Positions 57,301 to 64,000 of a stretch of 64,000 nt of DNA are shown in pieces. Both the position numbers and the translations under genes were made by a program. This DNA comes from Ditylenchus dipsaci (taxonomy: Eukaryota > Nematoda > Chromadorea > Rhabditida > Anguinidae), in the NCBI GenBank assembly GCA_004194705.1, contig SADC01000217.1:1-64000 (forward strand). Reading direction: 5' to 3'. Below the pieces are notes generated by a model that saw nothing but the letters and a program-made list of their open reading frames with translations, was not told the origin of the DNA and made no database searches. The first letter of the stretch is position 1, and every line of letters starts with the position of its first letter.

Positions 57301-57459
57301 CATAATTTGGTCATTTTGGTGGTGGCCACATTTATTTTACTATCTCTATCACGGGGTATTGCTCTCCATAGAAATTTTTCTGCTACTTTGGAGACTTACA
57401 AGGGATTCCACGACCACTTCATGGTCAAGCAATCTCAGATGGACTTTGCCAATATGCAG
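42387..57459 (+). CDS. ALG9: ALG9-type alpha-1,2-mannosyltransferase (GT22), incomplete at both ends
   Basis: ER-membrane enzyme adding mannose from dolichol-phosphate-mannose to the lipid-linked N-glycan precursor. Exons in phase: 42387-42427 (ITDCDE), 44387-44472 (NYWEPLH, TWEYSPAYAIR), 44529-44632, 44680-44800, 51602-51676 (FLPSSFSM), 52259-52466 (GWPFAAVLGLPIA, DSFYYGK), 52514-52727 (APLNIVLYN, HGPDLYG), 57061-57166 (QPHKEER), 57219-57459 (FLFPIYP). QPHKEERFLFPIYP is diagnostic of GT22 enzymes, and DCDE is the luminal acidic motif. About 395 residues are visible of roughly 600; the first 60 or so and the last 150 (normally with a GKEWYRFP block) are not found. A phase-compatible frame at 58101-58328 could extend it but is repeat-derived. 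Introns of 2.0, 6.8 and 4.3 kb are filled with transposons. PIG-B/SMP3-type GT22 relatives are less likely given the ALG9-specific motifs. Confidence 0.85.
42470..44335. repeat. large inverted repeat in ALG9 intron
   Basis: The arm 42480-42640 (CTGAACACGATGGTGTTTTC, CGTACTTTCGTGGCA reversed) pairs with 44195-44340, and 42850-43010 pairs with 43905-44060. It fills the intron between the DCDE and NYWEP exons. Nested inside are MITE copy F and part of a family D element. Confidence 0.6.
43111..43289. mobile_element. pogo/Tigger-linked MITE, copy F
   Basis: CCGTATTCTCTCTAATAGAA at the left and TCTATTAGAGAGAATACGG at the right, TA both sides; 179 bp. Inner words AACGCCACTCTC repeat. Confidence 0.75.
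45108..45884. mobile_element. mariner-like palindromic MITE (777 bp)
   Basis: Ends TTAGGTTGGCGCATAATTAA and TTAATTATGCACCAACCTAA, flanked by TA. TTAGGTTGGnGCA is the classic start of several mariner families. The two arms, about 365 bp each, pair almost perfectly around a loop near 45480-45510. No transposase ORF. It lies in the 6.8-kb ALG9 intron. Confidence 0.85.
46486..46830. repeat. palindromic element
   Basis: TTGGTCCATAAGTTCGCGGG at the left pairs with CCCGCGAACTTACGGACCAA at the right; AAAATTAGCAGATGGG pairs with CCATCTGCTAATTTT. Non-coding, in the same ALG9 intron, next to MITE copy G. Confidence 0.65.
46839..47072. mobile_element. pogo/Tigger-linked MITE, copy G
   Basis: CCGTATTTCCTCAAATAAGC and CTTATTAGAGGAAATACGG with TA on both sides; interior block GAATCGGTAGAGCTCGTGAG as in copies D and H. 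Confidence 0.8.
47076..47870. repeat. inverted repeat enclosing hairpin repeat copy 3
   Basis: Outer arms: ATCCCCCCACGCAGAGTGAT with CACTCTGCGTGGGGG, and AAAGCCGCGTGTTTTTTTG with AAAACACGCGGCTTT. Inside at 47378-47575 is the GTCTAAGGTAAGTGAGTGCG / ACCTTAGAC hairpin family seen at 1345-1640 and 30840-31250. Non-coding. Confidence 0.6.
47930..51122 (-). mobile_element. hAT transposon 2, complete with 8-bp duplication
   Basis: Termini CAGTGATTTCAAAACTCA and TGAGTTTTGAAATCACTG; exact 8-bp duplication GACCTGGT (47922-47929, 51123-51130). The left end carries about 190 bp of CTCAACCTCAAC words, the right end about 210 bp of the complement. Inserted in the ALG9 intron, with its transposase on the opposite strand to ALG9. 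Ends and transposase are better preserved than in element 1, so it is probably the younger. Confidence 0.93.
48424..50870 (-). CDS. hAT transposase 2 with BED finger, possibly intact
   Basis: Start ATG at 50870. A BED-type zinc finger spans exons 1-2: RNRDEVWNNY, CVEC (50870-50742), then ANHKTAVTKHWKKC near 50670. Next: LTCDVWTDGGMNHAYLG (about 50230), MTLHYCDEAANLRC and IVTDGGSNMVKGFSD (about 50150-49950), IGCFAHALQLVIM and SPSKTRWAS (about 49650-49450). The C-terminal dimerisation exon has LSIPATSAPIERVFSQAGLA (about 48575-48510), and the stop is TAA at 48424. No disabling mutation was seen in the motifs checked, although the exon 2 acceptor is not obvious. It would cut and paste hAT ends. 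hAT transposases are usually in this size range. Confidence 0.8.
51397..51531. repeat. TTTCGAGCC array with a GGACAACCC end
   Basis: Words CCGAGGGATTGAAATCGAGC, TTTCGAGCCGATCCC and GCCGAGGGCTCGAAA, ending GGACAACCCT. Related to 25961-26250. Immediately upstream of the FLPSSF exon of ALG9. Confidence 0.4.
54568..54801. mobile_element. left end of the CTCAC-array hAT-like family
   Basis: Starts CAGTGTTTTGCTGAGGACAC and continues with GTGAGTGAGAATG-type words; it is the mirror of 200-385. Cut off at the right by MITE copy H at 54803. Confidence 0.55.
54803..55053. mobile_element. pogo/Tigger-linked MITE, copy H
   Basis: CCGTATTTCTTCTAATAAGA and GCTTATTAGAGGAAATACGG with TA on both sides; 251 bp; interior block CAGAATCAGTAGAGCTCGTG. 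Confidence 0.8.
55063..55659 (-). other. possible coding exons, unidentified
   Basis: Two open stretches on the - strand look more like protein than their surroundings. 55659-55511 is hydrophobic, with IKRILLIIVKPLFSCTVSFF and YVILASFQITG, resembling membrane helices. 55263-55070 is polar, with TTTIGTMMTILVNRRAG, DPEKAAYRERKLFTSRYH and LLEPWNKK. A nematode chemoreceptor-like protein is one possibility. The splice phases between the two do not match directly, so no gene model is offered. Confidence 0.2.
56665..56904. mobile_element. MITE family D, copy 3
   Basis: TTTAAAGGGGCATGCCCGTG and CACGGCATGCTCCTTAAA ends; inner AGCAGAAATTTTTTTTGAAG / AATAACTGCTGGTCCC arms as in the other copies. Confidence 0.6.
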
Positions 57460-57583
57460 GTTGGAAAATTTTGAACTTTTTAATGAGTCAAATTTTAAAC
57501 TTATAACAACATGGTATTCAAAAAATTCCATCTTCTTTTAAATTTGGAAAAACAAATGGCAAGGTTGGATTTTTCGATTTTTT

Positions 57584-58255
57584 GACTAGACTGTCGTGTC
57601 AAGTTTGGCAAAACGCGTAGGAAATGGAGGTAAAAAAGGTGTCGAAATTTAAGCTTTGAGTGCTGACTAGAGCAGTTAAGCAAACCGAATATCAAAAGCA
57701 AACCACTATTTTTGGTCACCTAAATTGGAAACCCAAAAAATTCGAAATTACAGAACGTTCAGGTTGGACAGATGGTAAAACATAAAAGCATGATTTAGTT
57801 TTCAAAAAGCAGGATTATGAACCAAAAAATCTTCAAAAAGCAGGACACCGTGAACACCAGATTCGATGTACAGGGTGCGTCAGAATTACGCGGCTACCCT
57901 TAAAAATTTTGGCAATATATCCCCGTTCGCTTTTGATATTCGGTTTGCTTAACTGCTCTAGTCAGCACTCAAAGTTCGTTCCAGCTTAAATTTCGACACC
58001 TTTTTTACCTCCATTTCCAACGCGTTTTGCCAAACTTGACCCGACAGTCTAGACCCCCTTGCCTGGTTGATTTACGTTACTATTTTGTGATCTTTTTCAG
58101 GTCTTTTTTATATTTTTACGGCTGTTGCATACCATCTTGAGTGAAGTTGGAGATTTCCGAGGGATAGCGCCTGAATTTCGGAATTCGACCGGACAGTGGG
58201 CTAGCCACACAATTTTTTTTGGGTGGCCGCGTAATTCTGACGTACCCTGTACACT
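57584..58255. repeat. inverted repeats downstream of the last ALG9 exon
   Basis: 57584-57700 (ACTGTCGTGTCAAGTTTGGC, TTAAGCAAACCGAATATCAA) pairs with 57940-58052. A second pair, TGTACAGGGTGCGTCAGAAT at 57868 and GTAATTCTGACGTACCCTGT near 58231, interleaves with it. A phase-0 frame opens at 58101 after a TTTTTCAG acceptor and stops at 58328; it is probably an exonised repeat. Confidence 0.5.
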
Positions 58256-59059
58256 CGATCTAGTGTACACCCAGAAGCTGTCCGGTCCGACGAAAGACTC
58301 TTGTTTTATTGTACACTACCAAATATAGATGAAAGTTGGAATTTTCAGTTATTTTATTACAGAGTTTCGATAATTTTTCAAAATTTTAAAGAAGTTAATT
58401 TCAAGAAAAATTGCCCCCATTTGAAATAGGACATTTATCAGGTATAACTGGCAGGTAAAATTGTTTTAAGTTTCCTCGTTTTGATATTTCAATTCCGGCA
58501 GATGTTATCAAATTTATTACAGAATACCCGCTCAGTCGATTGAATAATACTACACTCACTTAGTTATAGATAGAAAAGCCCACTGGCGTAATTAAAGAAT
58601 ACCCTACGCACACAATTTAATAAAACCTTACCTATTCTTCTCTCTTTTGTTACTCTTTTCAGTTCTCGGTTTAACCTTCAGTTAAGATCTTCTCTTTAAT
58701 TGATTGGGTAGATTTCTTCTTTTCTGCTTTTCATCCTGCTTTTTGGAGACGAAAAGCAGATTTTTAAGCGCGAAAAGCAGGAAAACCTGCCTTTTCCTCC
58801 AAATGTAAACCATGAGTACGGTTAACCGAAGAATTTATTATCTGTCTAAAAAAACAAAAAATTGAGTGTACCGACGTCGGCCGACAAATGTTAAGTTAAT
58901 GCATTTTCGAAATTCTTTGCAAGACAATTTTACAAAGAGTGACCCGAAAATTAGGGACTATAAAATGGGGAATTTTATACTATCTTCATCAGTTTGGTCG
59001 TTTGCTTTGGTGGTCAACAGTTGCTCTTCCTCGCTCTCTGCTTGTTGTGAAAAAATAAA

Positions 59060-59492
59060 ATGGCTTCCATTCCCCGGGTGATATTGCTACGCAGCCGAAC
59101 AGCAAGGTGGTCTTCAATGCTCCCTACGATGACAAGCATACCTACCACATCAAGGTTAGTTCATTCTATTGATAGTTTACTTCATTTATTTCTTTCTCTA
59201 TATGCAGATCATCAATTCGGGAGGTCATCGCATTGGTTGGGCCATCAAGACTACGAACTCGAAGCGTCTGGGAGTGGATCCGCCATGTGGAGTGCTGGAC
59301 CCGAAGGAATCTGTGCTGATGGCTGTGTCCTGCGACTCTTTCGACATCGGCTCCGAGGACACTCAGAACGACCGCATCACTATCGAGTGGACCAACACGC
59401 CTGATGGAGCAGCCAAGCAGTTCCGTCGCGAATGGTTCCAGGGTGATGGTATGGTGCGACGCAAGAATTTGCCGATCGAATACAATCCTTAG
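59060..59492 (+). pseudogene. major sperm protein (MSP), frameshifted in exon 1
   Basis: Nematode sperm cytoskeletal protein whose filaments drive amoeboid motility. Exon 1 59060-59154, intron with GT-AG, exon 2 59208-59492 (stop TAG). Exon 2 gives 94 residues that include [35 protein letters not shown] and the invariant ending [11 protein letters not shown]. Exon 1 opens MASIP, but the MSP-like reading ([19 protein letters not shown]) is in another frame. The shift fits loss of one C in the run CCCC at 59072-59075, and an in-frame TAA lies just upstream in the second frame. With one base added, the length would be 126, against the usual 127. So either a pseudogene or a homopolymer sequencing error. 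Both splice sites look intact. Confidence 0.92.
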
Positions 59493-59530
59493 AATCAATT
59501 TATTGTCTCCATGTGATCTGTACCTGATGA

Positions 59531-59536
59531 AATAAA
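59531..59536 (+). terminator. AATAAA polyadenylation signal of the MSP gene
   Basis: Hexamer 39 bases after the MSP stop codon, a normal spacing for the short 3' UTRs of MSP genes, followed by a GT/T-rich stretch. Confidence 0.65.
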
Positions 59537-59688
59537 AACATGTGTTGAGTGTCTTTGTCTTTTACCTCCTCCAGGATGCAGCGATTTTTCCTCTACCTTT
59601 TTTACCAAGCTAATAATCGAAATTTGTCAATAATCGCTGTCTATTGCCTCGGTGGATCACTCCAATCGCTTGCCTATTTTACTTAAAG

Positions 59689-60050
59689 GACCATGAAACT
59701 TGATAAACACAGCAATTTGGAAATTTTGATTCGCGCGGGACCACCCTGATTTTGTCAATAATGTTGTCGAATTAATTTTTTTTCTGTGTTAAAAATTTGA
59801 ACTCTATTTATGAGTAGATTTTTAAAATTAACCCATATAAGTAATTATGGTGCAGTGAAAGTAGGATAAGTCGTCCGATCTGGCAATGTCGAGAAACGTT
59901 GGGCTCGACTAGTAAACGGTTCTATATTTTGAAAAAATTTTACATGCAAACGAAAAACAATTCGAAAATATTATTGACAAAATTAGGGTGGTCCCGCGCG
60001 AATTTAAAATTTCCAAATTGCTGTGCTTATCAAGTTGCATGGTCCTTTAA
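59689..60050. mobile_element. palindromic element with TTAAAGGACCATGAAACTTG ends
   Basis: The left arm (TTAAAGGACCATGAAACTTG, GGACCACCCTGATTTTGTCA) pairs with the right arm (TGACAAAATTAGGGTGGTCC, CATGGTCCTTTAA). The right arm with its GTCCGATCTGGCAATGTCG block is also found at 16280-16462 in the Argonaute intron. The centre has GGTGCAGTG, a short A-box-like word. Confidence 0.6.
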
Positions 60051-60481
60051 GACTTATGCTAAATCGATCTTCCACACAGGGATGCTCATATACGGCCTAT
60101 CCGACTAAAAATAGGCCGTTTTTAGGACTTTTTACGGCCTATTTTAGGCCGTATTTTCCTATTTAGGATACGGCCTATTTAGCCGTATGCCGATTTTAGG
60201 CCGTTTTCCTATTTTAGGATACGGCCTATTTAGGCCGTATGCCGATTTTAGGCCGTGGTACCGTTTCAGTTTCCTCAAGAAATTAATGCAGTTTCTTTTT
60301 TCTTCATCCATTTTTTGCCTGATACTTTTTGTTTTCTCATGTCGTATGTTACAATATATACATAAAACATATACATTTATTACTGATTAATCAATTTTTA
60401 CAGATGTTGAAAATAAACGACTTCTTATTAGTGAGCGAAGAGTTATTATCGAAGATATTTTTTCTTTAGTTAGTCGGTTTC

Positions 60482-63030
60482 TTAAATCAGTGGCAACAAG
60501 TCGTAAATTTGAAACGCTCGCTCGCTAGGAGCGCTTGAAGCTGTCATTGAAAAAACTTCCTTGGCAACTTGTGCGAGAATGGATAGTTCTGAACATTGCT
60601 TAATTCAACAGCTTAAAACATTATTTTATTACCTTTCGTGAAGCGACCAAAATTCCAATGGGTCCATATTCACTAAAGGTAATAAAGCAAAAGTAGCTAT
60701 CTCGTGTTCTAGCGAGTCTTCTATCTCGATTGGAAAATCTGATTCTCGTGGACCCTTTTCAGTTGGTTGAGCAGAAATATATTTCTGAGCGAGGCTTCTA
60801 ACTCTCAGCTTAGCCTAAATATGGAACTTTTACATCGTTATTAAGACACTTTCTATACCATATCACTGTTCCAATTCGGCACGTGTTTCATAATTTCCCC
60901 AACTGAGCTTTAATAAAAGGATCTAAAAATGCAGCAGCCAGGGGAACTGTCGTATCCATCTGCTCAATTTTTTTTTCAAGGGCCTCCATAGCTGATAATG
61001 CAAAACAACCAACAAGCGTTGAATCTCCTCGATTAGCATAGCTTTTTATTTTATTTTTCAAAAAGGCGATACGTGAAACTACAAGTGATATGGTGACGGT
61101 TTTATCTGCCTGCAATATGTTTTTTCTCTTGAAATAAACGTGAAGTATCAATAAGCGACCATTTCGATTAGCGACCCTCTCTTAGCAACTATTTAAATTA
61201 CCCTTTGTGACAAGAAATTTCTAAATTGAAAATTGTTAAGCATTTAATAAAAAAGCATACTTTGCCAAACATGCCCGTCGTTGCTTATTGTATGGTTGCT
61301 AATCGAGAGTCGCTGATCGATAGTCGTTTACAAATAATACTGAGTATATCTGTTCAAACCTGTAGGTCTTTGATAGGGCCTTCAAACAATTTCAAGAAGT
61401 CAGCATAAATGCTCAAATCGTTTCTTTTCAAAACGATCTCTTCTAACTTATTCACTAAATCTGGGGCTAGTCTTGCTGTCTCTGTTTGAATATCGCCTAA
61501 GCTTTTGATAAATGCAGTAACCATCGTTAGTGTTGCTAGCCATCTTGTTTCTCCAGGCGCACTTAGAGCACCACCTAGAGAAACTCGCAGTGATACTCTT
61601 TTTCTGGCACTTGCAACAACGCTTTTAAGTTCATGAAGAGTAAGACTAAATGATTTAAGTCTTCTGACACAAACGTCACTTATACCGGTTTTAACATATG
61701 GAATGACGGAACGTTTCGTGCAGGTGTTTAAAGCATGACACCAGCAAATTATGTATTTCGCTAAACAACTACTTATTTATTTCGCAATATTTAGATTTTG
61801 TTAAAACCTCGATTTGAGAATGCATTTTTAACATTGCTCCCTTCATCTGTTACAACGAAAGCTGCAACGTTTCATCCTCTGTGAATCCATGGCTATTCAT
61901 AATTTTTAAAAATTCCCTGTAGATAGTTGCCGCGTCTTTGATAAGATCTGAAGGAAACGGGTAAAACGCTAGAATAAATGATCTCATCCTCCACATGTTG
62001 TCCAAGAAGTGAATCGTTATAACAAAGTAATCAACCTAATATATATTTTTAGACAAAAAGCCATCACAGTTTTTGATACCTACCGAATCTTGAGAAAAAT
62101 CCAGAGTTATTCCAGCGCCAGATGATTTTATATGTCGAATCAGTGTAGGTAATAGTGTTTCTTTCACTTTCAATAAAATTGAATCGACATTTCTTGCCAA
62201 AGTCATTCTTTTGGGAAGTAATTTTTCAGCTTCAAATTTCAAATTTCCCATTTTATGTTGTATGCTGAAATGCATAGTCCAAACATCAATGGTCTACTAA
62301 ATAATCACTCACGCTAATTGTCCTATACTCTGAACAAATTGCACAAAACCCTCATCTTCGATCATAGAAAATGGTCTACAGCTGTCGATAATCATCTGTG
62401 TTGCCCAGAATGACACTTGCTGTTTCGAGTTTACAAGTCCCTGCTCATCGAACGGCGGGGCTGCTTGTCACGGATATGATTTCTAAATAAGTTACAGATA
62501 AAAGCAGCAGTTAGAATATATTTAATTGAACCTTATCTTATTACTACTAGTTCTAGCATAGATAGCATTACAATGCTTACAAATCTTGAAACCAAACGCT
62601 TTGCCATCAGTATACACAATTTCATCAAAAAATTTGGCTTCCAATGATTTCCCGGTAATGGATTTTAGAACTAAATCACCAACTCTATTTTTTCAAGCAC
62701 CTGAAATTGTATGTTCATTACACGTTTATATAGTAATGAAAAATCAAAATGTTATACACCTCTTTTGATTTTGCTCTGCATTTTTTTTAGCGGTGGTTCG
62801 ATAGTATCTGCCGAGGTTTTCTTCGCACATTTCTGAGCCAGTTTCAAACTCGAAGTTTGATGAGTCAAAATATTTCCAGTGGCTGAATCTTTGTTCTTCT
62901 CAAACTCACTTTCCTCGAAAAAGTAGTCCATGTAGTCTGTATTCAGTACATCTCCTGAATCCTTGATACAATCAGGGCTTCTTATGTTTCTTCTTTGATA
63001 AGCCATGCAAGCAGTCGATATGAGATGCAT
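60482..63030 (-). CDS. hAT transposase 3 (diverged), several exons
   Basis: First open exon 63030-62755 (MHLISTACMAYQRRNI...). Then a BED-like zinc finger exon (about 62690-62540) with AKFFDEIVYTDGKAFGFKIC and CKHCNAIYARTS; 62275-62036 with SSGAGITLDFSQDS, where hAT proteins have the first catalytic-region Asp; 61151-60888 with PLAAAFLDPFIKAQL. The C-terminal exon ends TASSAPSERAFQIYDLLPLI (about 60560-60482), matching the hAT dimerisation signature SSAPSER. Exon joints between these blocks were not all resolved and small stops occur between, so it may be decayed. The start at 63030 is tentative. Confidence 0.6.
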
Positions 63031-64000
63031 TTGTGATGCATGTTTCGTGGTGTGTTGCTAAAAAATTTCAAAAATTTCTATGCACTGTTTAAACAAAGTG
63101 GTATAGCAAACCTCTTTGAATATTGTTTTTCTTATTAAGGAAAGAACAAAGCTATGCATCATGTTGTTTTTCGAAAGCGTGAAATTAACAGCTAAAGTGA
63201 AAATGCAAGAATAACCAAAAGTGTTTTAAATGACATTATGAATCTGAAAACAATGAAATTTTGTTCATTGATATAATATTTAAAATTATACGTAAAAAAC
63301 TTTTCTTAAGCAGTAATTTTGAACTAAATGAAAATCTTATATTTGAGAAATTATCAGAACCAGAAAACTATTAATATCAAGAATAGCCACTCTATGCAGC
63401 TGTGATTGTTAGATTCAATATTTGATAAATGAATGATACTCCTTGAGTAGTAGTGAAGGATTTGGTTTCGGGAGGCAAATATGGGTCGCTTTATGAAAAC
63501 CGATATTGGGGGGATAGGAACTAGAAAAGCACTAAATGATTGTTTGAAAAAAGAAAAAGCAACACAAAATAATACAACTTTGGAAGATTTTACAAGATTC
63601 AAAATCTTCTACTGTGCTTCACGAATGATCTCCATTAGGATTTGACGAATGATCTTTATGAACGATGTTCATTGCTGGTTGGACGAGTTGCGAATTAGAT
63701 GACCGGATAGATCACCTTCCCACCAATCAATTAATTTTTCTGAAAATATGTAAGCAAGAATCCAGATGCTATTTATAAACATCTGCTTGAAGCTAGTTAC
63801 ACCAGCCAGTTTTAACAAAGCAGTGGCGATTCCCTGAACATTAAAAAAGTCAATCAAGTCGAAGGTAAAATATGCGAAATACCCGTAGAGTGAGGACACT
63901 GGAGCATTCTTTATGACGACCTCCTATAACATAATCTTTCGGGCAAGCTGCGTCAATGGACTGTTTTGATACGGTGAGCCTGCATGGTTTCATTGAGCTG
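63031..64000. other. window end, no gene assigned
   Basis: Should contain the promoter side of hAT transposase 3. A 54-codon + strand frame (63481-63645, starting MGRFMKTDIGG) and a 76-codon - strand frame (63899-63669, hydrophobic, with IDFFNVQGIATALLKLAG) are open, but neither is recognised and both may be chance or element-encoded. Confidence 0.3.

Larger units (their letters stand above)
60077..64000 (-). mobile_element. hAT transposon 3, left part; right end outside the window or not found
   Basis: Left terminus CAGGGATGCTCATATACGGC, a typical hAT start, followed to about 60255 by an array of ATACGGCCTATTTAGGCCGT and CGATTTTAGGCCGT words that are partly self-palindromic. The 8 bases before it are CTTCCACA, which should recur after the right end. 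The transposase lies on the - strand from 63030 to 60482. Confidence 0.7.

Overview
The window is nuclear DNA from a nematode. The strongest evidence is a major sperm protein (MSP) gene near 59.1-59.5 kb, because MSPs are nematode-specific. The rest agrees: AT-rich sequence, many small GT-AG exons, and an Argonaute whose catalytic residues look like those of the nematode WAGO type. About half of the Argonaute introns end in TAG rather than CAG. The species cannot be named from this sequence.

Layout. 0-6.1 kb holds a broken retroelement gag-like ORF with a zinc knuckle and several small inverted-repeat elements. 6.1-18.7 kb (+) is an Argonaute gene of at least 23 exons; its longer introns carry miniature transposons and long inverted repeats. 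18.7-27 kb is repeat-dominated and includes a second TCCAG-saturated degenerate ORF on the - strand. 27.2-30.8 kb is a complete but dead hAT transposon with an 8-bp target duplication and a second, small hAT-type element inserted in its transposase. 31-35 kb is again repeats. 35.2-37.7 kb (+) is an unrecognised multi-exon gene. 42.4-57.5 kb (+) carries exons of an ALG9-type alpha-1,2-mannosyltransferase (N-glycan assembly in the ER), spread over 15 kb by insertions that include a second hAT element (47.9-51.1 kb), a 777-bp mariner-like palindrome and several MITEs. 59.06-59.49 kb (+) is the MSP gene, with a one-base frameshift in its first exon. 60.1 kb to the window end is the left part of a third hAT element.

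The host genes do not form a pathway with each other: small-RNA silencing (Argonaute), ER glycosylation (ALG9), sperm motility (MSP) and one unknown. The linking theme is transposons. At least ten repeat families are seen. Several have recognisable target-site duplications (8 bp for hAT-type, TA for Tc1/mariner/pogo-type), and many carry family-specific arrays of short oligomers in opposite orientation at their two ends.

Exon boundaries were derived by hand from reading frame, GT/AG signals and phase. The first exon(s) of ALG9, its C-terminus, and two small Argonaute exons were not found.
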